From NCBI GenBank assembly GCA_020697375.1, contig JAJFBJ010000062.1:1-17809 (forward strand): 17,809 bases of DNA. The letters run 5' to 3'. The notes under the pieces were generated by a model. That model ran no database searches. It was not told the DNA's origin and was given only the letters and a program-made list of their open reading frames with translations. Positions 7,632-16,900 of the stretch are shown here, piece after piece. The DNA comes from Nitrospira sp. GTDB taxonomy: Bacteria > Nitrospirota > Nitrospiria > Nitrospirales > Nitrospiraceae. The number at the start of each line of letters is the position of its first letter. Positions within the stretch are counted from its first letter, which is position 1. A program made the translations under genes and the position numbers.

Positions 7632-7814
7632 ATGGACAGGCATGACATTGAACACAAGTTGCCCGCGATGACGCAGGCTCAGCTCGTGGAGACGGTGAAG
7701 ACCTGTTTGGACATGATCGAGCGATTGGAAAATGATCTGGCGGTCGGCGCGCGCAAGCTGGATGAAATGACGGCCCTCGTGCGCAAGTTGTCGGACGCGA
7801 AGTCCGGAGGGTAG
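7632..7814 (+). CDS. Small coiled-coil protein of unknown function
   Basis: 60 residues, nearly all helical, with a heptad-like run from about residue 16 to 56 (LVETVKTCLDMIERLENDLAV and on). This suggests a short coiled coil. An AGGGAGG lies ten bases before the ATG. There is no signal peptide and no catalytic motif. It sits 65 bases behind the hydrolase gene and ends just before the convergent pseudouridine synthase stop. I do not recognise it; similar small helical proteins are common orphan genes. Confidence 0.55.
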   Translation: MDRHDIEHKLPAMTQAQLVETVKTCLDMIERLENDLAVGARKLDEMTALVRKLSDAKSGG

Positions 7815-7820
7815 TGCCGG

Positions 7821-8609
7821 TTAGGATTGCGTCGCGTCATTTGCATGCAGCGATAATCGGAGTACCGTCGTGACTTCTTCGATGGGCAGCTCCCGCCAAG
7901 CGCCGGGTGGCAGATCGCCGAGCGAGAAGGGTCCATAGTGAATGCGCCTGAGCCTGGTGACTTCGTGCCCCAGCGCCTTGAACAGCCGCCGGATCTCACG
8001 ATTTTTCCCCTCCATCAACGTGACTTCCAGATGGGATTCACGCCCTGAGCGTTTCTGAATGGTCACGTTCTCGCAATGCAAGCGCTCGCCTTGATCGAGC
8101 AGGCCAGAGATGGCAGCATGTTTCGTCTGATCCGCCACGTTGCCGCGCACCGTCACGAGATAAAGGCGTGGGATCTGATGCGTCGGATCAGTCAGGAAGC
8201 TCGACAGGGTAGAGTCGTTGGTGAGTAAGAGCAGTCCGCTAGTCGCCTGATCCAGCCGGCCAACCGCATGCAGAGCCTTCAACTCTTCTGGCAGCACATC
8301 GAAAATGGTTTTCCGGCCCTGCTCATCCTGGCGGGTGGTAATGACGCCTTTGGGTTTGTGAAAGAGGATGAATCGTTTGCTGCGCTCCTGGATCGATTGA
8401 TGGTCGAGCGACAGATCGTCGTCGGGCCAGGAAACCCATGTCCCCGGCAGGCGAACGACGCGTTGATTGATGCGGACTCGTCCGGCACGAATCCATTCCT
8501 GCGCTACGCTTCTACTGGCTATGCCCAGCTTCGAGAGCAGGCGGTCGAGGGTCACCCGTTTGCTGTGACCGGTCCTGGGTGGAGACAGTGGCTGGGCTCT
8601 GGACATCAT
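7821..8609 (-). CDS. Pseudouridine synthase of the RsuA/RluB/RluE/RluF family
   Basis: 262 residues from the chosen start. An S4 RNA-binding domain covers about residues 18–65 (VTLDRLLSKLGIASRSVA). The catalytic domain follows with GRLDQATSGLLLLTND at 117–132, where Asp120 is the catalytic aspartate. The C-terminal family block EGKNREIRRLFKALGHEV is present. It should convert a specific rRNA uridine to pseudouridine during ribosome assembly; whether the target is 16S or 23S rRNA cannot be decided. The frame stays open to 8774, but that extension is not family-like and would overlap the divergent gene at 8752. I therefore prefer the double ATG at 8604–8609, although no strong ribosome site is seen there. 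Confidence 0.88.
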   Translation of the reverse strand: MMSRAQPLSPPRTGHSKRVTLDRLLSKLGIASRSVAQEWIRAGRVRINQRVVRLPGTWVSWPDDDLSLDHQSIQERSKRFILFHKPKGVITTRQDEQGRKTIFDVLPEELKALHAVGRLDQATSGLLLLTNDSTLSSFLTDPTHQIPRLYLVTVRGNVADQTKHAAISGLLDQGERLHCENVTIQKRSGRESHLEVTLMEGKNREIRRLFKALGHEVTRLRRIHYGPFSLGDLPPGAWRELPIEEVTTVLRLSLHANDATQS

Positions 8610-8751
8610 GCCGTGACTGTACGCTTCCGGATTGAGAGGCACAAGAAAGAGCAGGGCGGCACGTGGCTGCATGTCGCAGAGCCGGGATGGTAAGATGATT
8701 TTTCCGACGGACCCTCCATCATTAACCATAGGCTGAAAGGAACGCATAGTC

Positions 8752-9162
8752 ATGAATCTGACGCGCAGCATCATCGCAGCATCATTGGGTGTTGTATTAT
8801 TCTCCGGAACCGGGCTTGCGGCAGACCCGACGGATGTCGAGAAGTTTGTGAATGCCCGTATCGAAATCGGCGAAATGATGACGAACTACTTTCAGAATGG
8901 CCAGACATTCGGGGAAGGGGAACGGCCGTCGCCGGAACGGATGCAGGAAATGGGCAAGGACATCAATGCGAAACTCAGCACCCTGCTGGGAAAACACCAC
9001 CTGACGGTGGAAGAGTATCGTCAGCGTAGCAAGGACGTATTCGCCGATGAGGCGGCCGTCAAAGGCTATCTCGAGACGCATCCGGACTTGAAGAAACGCT
9101 ATGAGGCGCTGCCATTGGATCGGATGGGTAAGGGCGGCGGCGGAAGCGGGCGGGGTTACTAA
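8752..9162 (+). CDS. Small secreted protein of unknown function
   Basis: 136 residues. Residues 1–24 are a clear signal peptide (RSIIAASLGVVLFSGTGLAA, cut before DPTD). The mature part is helical, charged, without cysteines, and ends in a glycine-rich tail (GKGGGGSGRGY). AAAGGA lies about nine bases before the ATG. It is divergent from the pseudouridine synthase gene and convergent with hrpB. The helical layout with EEYRQRSKDVF resembles small periplasmic helical proteins in general, but I cannot name a family. Confidence 0.7.
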   Translation: MNLTRSIIAASLGVVLFSGTGLAADPTDVEKFVNARIEIGEMMTNYFQNGQTFGEGERPSPERMQEMGKDINAKLSTLLGKHHLTVEEYRQRSKDVFADEAAVKGYLETHPDLKKRYEALPLDRMGKGGGGSGRGY

Positions 9163-9166
9163 CCGT

Positions 9167-9201
9167 CTGCTGAAACAGCGCGCTTCGAGCGTGATCAGCA
9201 G
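9167..9201. terminator. Stem-loop between convergent genes, possible bidirectional terminator
   Basis: CTGCTGA (9167–9173) pairs with TCAGCAG (9195–9201), and an inner CGCT/AGCG stem lies at 9181–9191. It falls between the stop at 9162 and the hrpB stop at 9247. There is no T-run on either side, so intrinsic termination would be weak. Confidence 0.35.
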
Positions 9202-9246
9202 GCGATCGCACGTTGCTTCGCGAAGTCTGCATGATCCGTTGATCGC

Positions 9247-11745
9247 TTACATCCGTCGTTTCGTTCGATTCGTCGGTTGAGCGGTCAACGGATCGTCCGG
9301 CCAGTGGTGGCGCGGGTAGCGGCCGCGGAGTTCTTTTTTCACCTCCTGATAGGCGGAGCGCCAGAAGCTTGCCAAATCTTTCGTGACCTGCACGGGCCGC
9401 CCCGCGGGTGAAAGCAGATGCACCATGACCGGCGCCTTGCCGCCCGCAATCCGCGGCGTCTCCTGACAACCGAACATTTCCTGAAGCCGCACCGCCAGGA
9501 CCGGCGTATCGCCCGACTCATAGTCCACCCGTACATGCGAGCCGCTCGGCACGGTGAGGTGGGTGGGGGCGAGCCGGCTTAAGTCCTGGCGTTGCTGCCG
9601 GGTCAACAGGCTGGCGAGCGGCGGCATGAGATCGATGCGGCCTACTTGCGCCAAATTTCTCAGACCGTCGAGAAACGGCCCCAGCCAGCGTTCGAGATCT
9701 TTGGAGAGCGCTTCATCGGAGAAGTCCGGCCAGGCTTGGTCGATGCGATGGAGGAAGGCGATGCGCGCCCGCCATTGCATCAGATCGTTCGTCCATGGCA
9801 GACGGGTCAGTCCGACCTGCCTGATGCCGGACATGAGAGCTGCCGCGACCTGGCTCTGATCCGGATCATGAAGCGCCCGATCATCGAGAATGAGCTGCCC
9901 GAGCCGCGTTTGCCGTCTCGCTCGGACGCTTTCCGAGCGTTCGTCCCATTCCAAACAATCAACGGACCGGATCTGTTCCTCGCAATGCTTGTGCAGGTCT
10001 TCGAGACTCACCGGCGCTGCCAGCAGGATACGCGCCCAGTCTCCCGTCCCGTCGAGTTCCGCGACGACGACGTACTCATCTTGTGATAGCTCTTGAACGG
10101 ATTGAAATGACGCCCCGCGGCCGTTGGCCAGTCTGTAGCGCCCCTCGCTGCCCGTGATCCGCTGCGCAATGCGGTCGGGATAGGCGAAGGCCAGCAGAAT
10201 GCCGATGTGTTTGGCGCTGTCGCCGGACGCGGGCTTGAGTTGCAGTTGCCGCCGCCATTGCTCGGCCGCGCGCCGCACCCGTTCAAGGCCCGCACGGTTG
10301 ACGGTGGCCCCGGCAAGGTGCTCTCTGCTTCCGCGCAAGGCTTCGACCCTTAGGCGCAGATCGGCATTCCGCCGGCCTGGCCCTCCCTGCAGAATGTCGC
10401 GCTCACTCAGTAGCGCGGCGAGATCGCAGGCCCATGCTCCCAGGCCAAGCGGGACGGCGGTCACCATCATGTGAGCCAGCCTGGGATGCACGGTCACATG
10501 CGCCAGCCGGCGGCCGTGCGGAGTGAGGGCCGCCTGCTCGTCGAGCGCATCGAGTTGTCGCAACAGTTCGCGCGCCTGAGCCAGCGCGCCGGACGGTGGA
10601 GGATCGAGCCACGAAAGCTCGGTCGCCTCGACGATCCCCCACTCTGCGAGATCAAGCGCCAGCGGAGCGAGGTCCGCTTCCAAAATTTCGGGTGGGCGAC
10701 GCGGAAGAAGCGCTGCCTGCTCCGACGCCGTCCAGAGGCGATAACAGGTGCCAGGCTCCAATCGACCGGCGCGTCCTCGTCGTTGATCGGCCGCATCCTG
10801 CGTGACTCGAATGGTGTCAAGCCGGGTGAGCCCTGAGCGAGGGTCGAAGCGCGGGACGCGCATGAGCCCGGCATCGATCACCACGCGTATGCCCTCTATG
10901 GTCAAACTGGTTTCGGCGATCGACGTCGCGAGCACGATTTTTCGCCGGCCCGGCTGGGCCGGCATAATGGCCTGCTCCTGTTCATGCTGCGGCAGGTCTC
11001 CATGGAGAGGCGCGATGATGACCTCGGGACCGAGATGGGCTTCTCGTAATTCGCGTTCGACTCGACGGATTTCCGCCATGCCTGGCAGAAACACCAGCAG
11101 GCTGCCCTCGTTACGGACCAGCGCCTGGCGGATGCTCCGCACCACCGTCGGTTCCAGGTGGCCTTCGATCGCTCGGTCGAGAAAGTGGGTGGTGACGGGA
11201 AAGAGCCGGCCTTCGCATGAAATGGTTTCGGCGTCCTGCAGCAATCTTGTGACGGCCGCACAGTCCAACGTCGCCGACATGACGAGCAGCCGAAGATCCG
11301 GCCGGAACAAGCGCTGAGATTCGCGCGCGAAGGCGAGGCCGAGATCTGCCTGCAGATTACGTTCATGAAACTCGTCGAAGATGACGAGGCCGTATCCGGC
11401 CAGCGACGGGTCCTGTTGCAGCAGGCGCGTGAGGACACCTTCAGTGACCACCTCGATGCGCGTGTCGGGGCCGACCTTGGTATCATGACGAATGCGATAC
11501 CCTATGGTGCGGCCGACCGGCTCGCGCAATATGGCAGCCATGTAAGCCGCGGCGGCGCGCGCTGCAAGACGCCTTGGTTCAAGCAGCACGAGCTTTTGAC
11601 CATTCAGCCATGATTCTTCAAGCAGTGCGAGCGGAACCCGCGTGGTTTTTCCCGCGCCAGGTTGAGCCGTCAAAAGCGCAGACCGCCCTGCCGCCAACGC
11701 GGCGCGCAATGGAGGCAATGTCTCTTCTATTGGCAATCGGTCCAT
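9247..11745 (-). CDS. hrpB: ATP-dependent helicase HrpB (DEAH-box)
   Basis: 832 residues from the ATG at 11745, close to the usual HrpB length. Motifs in order: Walker A AQPGAGKTT at 27–35, DEFH at 124–127 (HrpB variant of DEAH), SAT at 157–159, and QRRGRAGR at 321–328. Then come the HA2/OB region and the HrpB-specific C-terminal domain, ending with RYPRHHWPDDP and a basic tail. HrpB is a DEAH-type RNA/DNA helicase of the DExH group; its cellular role is poorly defined in most bacteria. The frame extends 39 codons upstream, but family similarity begins at MDRLPIEETLPPLRAALAAG. Its ribosome site is weak. It is divergent from the gene at 11907 and looks complete. Confidence 0.92.
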   Translation of the reverse strand: MDRLPIEETLPPLRAALAAGRSALLTAQPGAGKTTRVPLALLEESWLNGQKLVLLEPRRLAARAAAAYMAAILREPVGRTIGYRIRHDTKVGPDTRIEVVTEGVLTRLLQQDPSLAGYGLVIFDEFHERNLQADLGLAFARESQRLFRPDLRLLVMSATLDCAAVTRLLQDAETISCEGRLFPVTTHFLDRAIEGHLEPTVVRSIRQALVRNEGSLLVFLPGMAEIRRVERELREAHLGPEVIIAPLHGDLPQHEQEQAIMPAQPGRRKIVLATSIAETSLTIEGIRVVIDAGLMRVPRFDPRSGLTRLDTIRVTQDAADQRRGRAGRLEPGTCYRLWTASEQAALLPRRPPEILEADLAPLALDLAEWGIVEATELSWLDPPPSGALAQARELLRQLDALDEQAALTPHGRRLAHVTVHPRLAHMMVTAVPLGLGAWACDLAALLSERDILQGGPGRRNADLRLRVEALRGSREHLAGATVNRAGLERVRRAAEQWRRQLQLKPASGDSAKHIGILLAFAYPDRIAQRITGSEGRYRLANGRGASFQSVQELSQDEYVVVAELDGTGDWARILLAAPVSLEDLHKHCEEQIRSVDCLEWDERSESVRARRQTRLGQLILDDRALHDPDQSQVAAALMSGIRQVGLTRLPWTNDLMQWRARIAFLHRIDQAWPDFSDEALSKDLERWLGPFLDGLRNLAQVGRIDLMPPLASLLTRQQRQDLSRLAPTHLTVPSGSHVRVDYESGDTPVLAVRLQEMFGCQETPRIAGGKAPVMVHLLSPAGRPVQVTKDLASFWRSAYQEVKKELRGRYPRHHWPDDPLTAQPTNRTKRRM

Positions 11746-11837
11746 GGTAGGGTGCAAACCTTTCAGAGACGGCAGGCGGACTCTACCAGAAACGAGGCAG
11801 CAAGCGCAGATGGCGGGATAGATCTGTCGTTCTGAAG

Positions 11838-11878
11838 ATCTGTTACATGATTCAGCAATCATAGATCAATCAACAGAT
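11838..11878. promoter_or_regulatory. Nested inverted repeats between hrpB and the divergent small gene
   Basis: Outer arms ATCTGTT (11838–11844) and AACAGAT (11872–11878) enclose a perfect ATGATT-CAGC-AATCAT palindrome (11847–11862). GATCTGT is also repeated directly at 11821 and 11837. The stretch is visibly more AT-rich than its surroundings and lies in the divergent promoter gap, so an operator is plausible. No clean -35/-10 pair was found. Confidence 0.35.
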
Positions 11879-11906
11879 TTGTGCGTTTTCCACCTCACGA
11901 GGGATT

Positions 11907-12107
11907 ATGACTCGACTCATCTGGACCGAGGACAAACCGACAGCGGCAGGCTGGTATTGGTGGCGCGGGCTCGAAGCGGATACGGAGTCTCTCATTCTCT
12001 TCGTAGATGAAGTGGGCTATTTCCAATGGCCCGATGGGACTTCGCAGGAAGTGGGGCTGACCAAAGGCGAGTGGGCCGGTCCGCTCGATCCGCCTGGTGA
12101 GGATTGA
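11907..12107 (+). CDS. Small Trp-rich protein of unknown function
   Basis: 66 residues with six tryptophans, including GWYWWRG near residue 15 and a closing WAGPLDPP. The layout (P-x-x-x-GWYWW ... V ... W ... W-x-GPL-x-P) looks like a small beta-sheet domain found in many short bacterial and phage proteins, but I cannot name the family with certainty. GAGGGA lies just before the ATG. Its stop at 12107 is eight bases from the preferred start of the ferritin-like gene, so the two are probably cotranscribed. Confidence 0.65.
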   Translation: MTRLIWTEDKPTAAGWYWWRGLEADTESLILFVDEVGYFQWPDGTSQEVGLTKGEWAGPLDPPGED

Positions 12108-12115
12108 TTCACGCG

Positions 12116-12733
12116 ATGATCGTCCTCCCTCAAAGCTGTGAACGCGCTTTGCTCGAACGGTTTCTGCGCGCCGAGGCGATGGCCTTGTGGGCCGTGCGGG
12201 CAGCCAGGACTCAGAACCTTCCACGCCGCGTGCAGACGTTTTTGGAACGCCATGAAATCGACGAACAAGACCATCTTCGTCGATTCGAAGTCATGCTGGA
12301 AACAGCCTCGCAACGGCCGCCGACCTTGCCCACGGTCCCGTCGCAATGGGAAACACTGGCTGTACAGTTGCTCGGCTACGAAGCCCTCGGGCTGGAGTTC
12401 GCGAAGCTTCTGGTCCGATCGAGGCCGGACCTGACGGAAATTCTCGAGGATGAGCTCGTACACGTCGGATTCTTTGAGAAGGAGCTCGCCTTCATTCTGG
12501 CGGGCGGGGAGAAGGGCGCGCAGCAGGCACGGGACGCGGCCCGCATCTGGTGGAAAAAACTCCCGCGGACCTTGGATCGTTATCTGCGAGACGATTCACT
12601 GGAGCCGCACCGAACGGAGCTGCGCGCCCACATTCTATCAGCCATTGAAACCCGATTCCGTGCTCTCGGGTTGCTTTTCCAGTCAGCTGCGAGTTTCTGT
12701 GCTGACTCAAAACCGCTGGAAGAAACTAAGTAA
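12116..12733 (+). CDS. Ferritin-like diiron protein
   Basis: 205 residues, almost all helical. The residues expected for a four-helix diiron site are visible, numbered from the ATG at 12116: Glu20 in the first helix, ExxH at 50–53 (EQDH), Glu89 in the third helix, and ExxH at 113–116 (ELVH). This two-times E + ExxH pattern is typical of the ferritin-like superfamily; oxidase, oxygenase and iron-storage roles are all possible. A TTG at 12104 could extend it by four codons, but GAGGA at 12099–12103 then touches the start, whereas the ATG at 12116 has about twelve bases of spacing. A rho-independent terminator follows. The function is not assigned. Confidence 0.72.
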   Translation: MIVLPQSCERALLERFLRAEAMALWAVRAARTQNLPRRVQTFLERHEIDEQDHLRRFEVMLETASQRPPTLPTVPSQWETLAVQLLGYEALGLEFAKLLVRSRPDLTEILEDELVHVGFFEKELAFILAGGEKGAQQARDAARIWWKKLPRTLDRYLRDDSLEPHRTELRAHILSAIETRFRALGLLFQSAASFCADSKPLEETK

Positions 12734-12858
12734 CGCGAGGACAACCAGTAGTTCAATTGATCTTGAGTTCAGTGAAGCCGCAGGATGGTCAAAACGACTG
12801 TTCAGCAAGGCCGCAGCGAGCGAAGGGCCGAAGCGCACCCTTCTTACCCGCCCACCCT

Positions 12859-12882
12859 GAGCCTGCCGAGACAGGCTCTTTT
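12859..12882 (+). terminator. Rho-independent terminator after the ferritin-like gene
   Basis: A perfect seven-pair stem, GAGCCTG (12859–12865) with CAGGCTC (12872–12878), a six-base loop and TTTT on the + strand. It lies about 125 bases after the 12733 stop. Nothing else is seen between 12734 and the accA stop at 12957. Confidence 0.7.
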
Positions 12883-12956
12883 CCCTTTAGGGATACGTTG
12901 AGGATCTGAGCCGATGCGAGAACGAAGCTGGCAGTCGTTTTCAACATCCTGCAAGG

Positions 12957-13919
12957 TTACGCCGGCACGAGATTTCGGACCACACCCATTTTGCGGAACT
13001 TCTGATCGCGTTGGGCGAGGAGTTGATCGGTGGGAAGGTCAACCAAACTGTAGAGATGATTGGCGAGTGTTTTGGCGACACGGTCGCAGATGGCCCGGGC
13101 ATCGCGATGCGCGCCGCCGATCGGTTCCGGGACGACTTCATCGACGATGCCAAGCCCGACCAGATCCTGGGCTGTCATCTTCAGCGAAGCCGCGGCGTCC
13201 GGCACCTTGGCCGGATCATCATAGAGGATAGCCGCGCAGCCTTCGGGAGAAATGACGGAGTAGACCGAATGTTCCAGCATGAGAATGCGATCGCTCACGC
13301 CGAGGGCCAGGGCGCCGCCGCTGCCCCCTTCGCCGATGACGACGGAAATGATCGGCACGGTGAGACGCGACATGACGAATAGGTTCCTGGCGATCGCTTC
13401 AGCCTGTCCGCGCTCTTCCGCGCCGATCCCCGGATAGGCGCCGGGAGTATCGATCAGCGTAATGACAGGCCGGCCGAATTTCTCCGCTAACCGCATGAGC
13501 CTCAGCGCCTTGCGATAGCCTTCCGGATTGGGCATGCCGAAGTTCCGCTGCATGCGCTCCTTGAGCGTCTTTCCCTTTTGATGCCCGATGAACATCACCG
13601 ACCGGTCGTTGAACCGGGCGAATCCCCCCACGATTGCGCGGTCGTCGCCGAAGTTCCGATCGCCATGCAGTTCGAGAAAGTCGCGGCAGAGTTCGTTGAT
13701 ATAGTCGAGGGTCGTCGGACGTTGAGGATGGCGGGCCAACTGCGTGCGCTGCCAGGGGGTCAGGCTGTTGTATAGTTCATGTTCAACTTGGGCGAGTTTC
13801 GTGCGTAACTTACGGATCTCGTCCTGACTGCCGGCTTTGCAGGGTTCTGCGGAGGCAAGCTTCTCGATTTTTTCTTCGAGGTCACGAATCGGTTTTTCAA
13901 AATCGAGGTAGTCTCTCAT
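12957..13919 (-). CDS. accA: Acetyl-CoA carboxylase carboxyltransferase subunit alpha
   Basis: 320 residues, normal length. With AccD it forms the carboxyltransferase that moves CO2 from biotin on AccB to acetyl-CoA, making malonyl-CoA for fatty acid synthesis in the cytoplasm. Visible family blocks: an N-terminal helical stretch (DYLDFEKPIRDLEEKIEKL), ARHPQRPTTLDYI, FLELHGDRNFGDDRAIVGG, GHQKG with NFGMPNPEGYRKALRLM, and the substrate-site block LIDTPGAYPGIGAEERGQ. GGGAG lies about ten bases before the ATG. The gene follows dnaE by 38 bases on the same strand, the arrangement known from many bacteria, so it is probably transcribed from the dnaE promoter. Confidence 0.97.
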   Translation of the reverse strand: MRDYLDFEKPIRDLEEKIEKLASAEPCKAGSQDEIRKLRTKLAQVEHELYNSLTPWQRTQLARHPQRPTTLDYINELCRDFLELHGDRNFGDDRAIVGGFARFNDRSVMFIGHQKGKTLKERMQRNFGMPNPEGYRKALRLMRLAEKFGRPVITLIDTPGAYPGIGAEERGQAEAIARNLFVMSRLTVPIISVVIGEGGSGGALALGVSDRILMLEHSVYSVISPEGCAAILYDDPAKVPDAAASLKMTAQDLVGLGIVDEVVPEPIGGAHRDARAICDRVAKTLANHLYSLVDLPTDQLLAQRDQKFRKMGVVRNLVPA

Positions 13920-13946
13920 ACTGCTGAACTCCCATTAAGGGTCTTG

Positions 13947-13962
13947 CCTAGATCGGTCTAGG
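13947..13962 (-). other. Short perfect inverted repeat over the dnaE stop codon
   Basis: CCTAGA-TCGG-TCTAGG, six base pairs with a four-base loop, spans the dnaE stop (13958–13960). There is no T-run downstream on the - strand, so it is unlikely to terminate. It could tune the dnaE–accA junction or be chance. Confidence 0.25.
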
Positions 13963-16900
13963 TTACCAAAGTGATCGCGCCCTTGCCTAGCACTTCCTCT
14001 ATCTCGGCCACGAAATGCTCGCTGGGAGTGATCTTGACGCTAGGGAGGGGAGAGGTTTGCGCTTCCATGGTTTCCCCGAGGGCCATGATCAGAGACACGG
14101 TGGAGGAGCCGGGGTATTTTTGAAACACTTGCCGGAGCATCGGAAGCCTGGTGGAAGCGGTGGGACTGTCGTTCAGGCGAATCATGACCCGGGAGATTCC
14201 CCTGTTCTGCAGTTCGGCCAACGGCTCGATTTTGCTTCCGCGCAACTTGGTGCCCTTGTCGCCACGATCGACGGTGCCAGTCAATCGCACGACCTGTTCC
14301 GGCATGATCATCTCGGCATTGTCCCGGTACAGGTCGGGGAAGGCTATCACTTCCACCACGCCATGTAAATCCTCCAGCGTCACATAGGCCATCCGGTCGC
14401 CTTTTTTCGTGAGCATCGATTTCACGGCGGTGATGATGCCGCAGAGCTTCACCTCGCGCCCGTCCGGCACGTCGGGAACTTGCATGGTCGTCGTGTTGGC
14501 GAACAACCGAATAGCCGCTTCGTAGCGGGCCAGCGGATGGGCGCTGATGTAGAAGCCGGTCAACTCCCGCTCGTATTTCAACATCTCGCCTTGGCTCCAC
14601 TCGGGGACGTCTGGCAGGGACGGTTCATCCAACCGTTGCGTTGCGCCCTCCATGTCGTCACCGAAGATACTGGTCTGGCCCCGCGCGCGCGCTTTTTGAA
14701 TGCTCGTGCCTTCGTCCATCGCCTGATCGAGCGCGGCCAGGTATTGCGAGCGTCGCCCGCCCATGGAATCGAAGGCGCCGGCTTTGATCAGACCTTCCAT
14801 CATCCGCTTGTTCAACTTGTGAAGATCGACCCGCCGGAACAAATCGAAAAAGGAACGGAACGGTCCGGTCTCGTTGCGCACCTCGATGATGGCTTCGACC
14901 GCGCCTTCGCCGACGTTCTTGATGGCCGCCAGTCCGAAACGAATGGCGCTTCCGACGACGGCAAAGTTTTTCCGGCTCTGGTTCACGTCCGGCGGCAGCA
15001 CCGGGATGCCGAGTCCGCGGCATTCGGTGAAGTAGCCGACGATCTTGTCCGCATTACCCATGTCGGTCGTCATGAGCGCGGCCATGAATTCGGTGGGGTA
15101 ATGCGCCTTGAGGTACGCCGTCTGATAACAGACCACCGCGTAGGCCGCCGCATGGGACTTGTTGAAGCCGTATCCGGCGAATTTCTGAATCAGTTCGTAG
15201 AGCTTGTCGGCTTTCTTCTCCGGTATCTTTTTCTCCTTCGCCCCTTCCAGGAACTGCACCCGGAGTTTGTCCATTTCTTCCGGCTTCTTTTTTCCCATGG
15301 CGCGGCGGAGAATATCCGCCTGTCCCAGTGAGAACCCGGCCACCTTGTTGGCGATCGCCATGACTTGTTCCTGATAGACGATGACGCCGTACGTGTCCTT
15401 CAGGATCGGTTCGAGTTCCGGCATCTCGTAGGCGATCGGAATCTTGCCCTGCTTGCGTTTGATGAAGTCCGGGATCAGGTCCATCGGACCGGGACGATAG
15501 AGCGCGATGATGGCGATGATGTCTTCGAAGCGGTCCGGCTTGAGCCCCATGAGGAGGTCGCGCATGCCGGAGCTTTCCAGCTGGAACACGCCGGTGGTTT
15601 TGCCGGATGACAACAGCGCGAAGGTCTCGGGATCGTCGAAGGCCAATTGTTCGACTATCAAGGGCGGGCGGTCGGGATGGCTTTCATTCACCAGCGTCTC
15701 CGCCCGCTGGATCATGGTGAGGGTCTTCAAGCCGAGAAAATCGAACTTCACCAGGCCGATTTTTTCAACGTCACCCATCGAATATTGGGTGACGACTTCG
15801 TCTTTGGGGCCTTTGTAGAGCGGCACGTGTTCGGTGAGCGGCTGGTCGGAGATGACGATGCCGGCCGCGTGGGTCGAGGCATGACGCGCAAGCCCTTCGA
15901 GCGACTGCGCCACCGACATGAGTTCCTTCACCTTGACGTCTTTATCGACGAGCTCCTTGAGGCGCGGCTCCTGTTCGAGGGCCTTGTCGAGCGTCATCTT
16001 CAAATCGTCCGGCACCAGCTTCGCGATCCGGTCCACCTCGGCATAAGGCATTTCGAGCACGCGGCCGACATCGCGAATGGCCGCCTTCGCCTTCATGGTT
16101 CCGAACGTAATGATTTGCGCGACGTGGTCTTCGCCGTATTTGTGGATGACGTAGTTGATGACTTCATCCCGGCGATCCATGCAGAAATCCATGTCGATGT
16201 CGGGAAGGGACACGCGCTCGGGATTTAGAAACCGCTCGAACAGGAGCGAGTAGACCAGCGGATCGAGATCCGTAATGCGCAGCGCATAGGCGACGAGGCT
16301 GCCGGCTGCCGAGCCGCGCCCCGGCCCCACGGGAATGCCGCGCGAGCGCGCGAACTTGATGATGTCCCAGACGATGAGGAAGTATCCGGCGAATCCCATC
16401 GAACAAATGACCGAGACTTCTTCTTGCAGCCGCACCCGATAGGCGGGCTCGGGAATGGAACTCGGCCGTTCCTTGAGACGCGTCGCCAGTCCTTCTTTCG
16501 CCAAGTGCTCCAGATAGGTTTCACGCGTGAACCCTTCCGGCACTTTGAACTGCGGCAGGAAGGTCTTGTTGAGCGACAGGTCGAGCGTGCAGGCTTCCGC
16601 GATCTTGACGGTGTTGGACACCGCCGTCGGCATTTCCTTGAATTCGGCCAGCGCCTGCTGTGTCGATTTCACGTAGAGCTGATCGGTATCGAATTTCATC
16701 CGATTGGGATCGTTGATCGTTTTCCCCGTCTGGAGGCAGAGCATGAGATCGTGCGGGCGGGAATCTTCCTTCTTAAGGTAATGGCAATCGTTGGTGCCGA
16801 CGAGCGGGATGCCGAGTTTCTTATGAATTTCGAGCAAGCCGTCATTGGCGATACGCTGGTGCTCCAAGCCGTTGGCCTGAAGTTCCAGATAATAATTGTC

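Noticed and set aside
8610..8774. 55-residue N-terminal extension of the pseudouridine synthase
   Set aside because: Not family-like and would overlap the divergent secreted-protein gene; the double ATG at 8604–8609 fits better.
9554..11613. Several + strand open frames opposite hrpB
   Set aside because: Arg/Ser/Ala-rich shadow translations without motifs; the HrpB frame is complete.
13947..13962. Hairpin between dnaE and accA as a terminator
   Set aside because: Only six pairs, no T-run, and accA immediately follows in the same operon.
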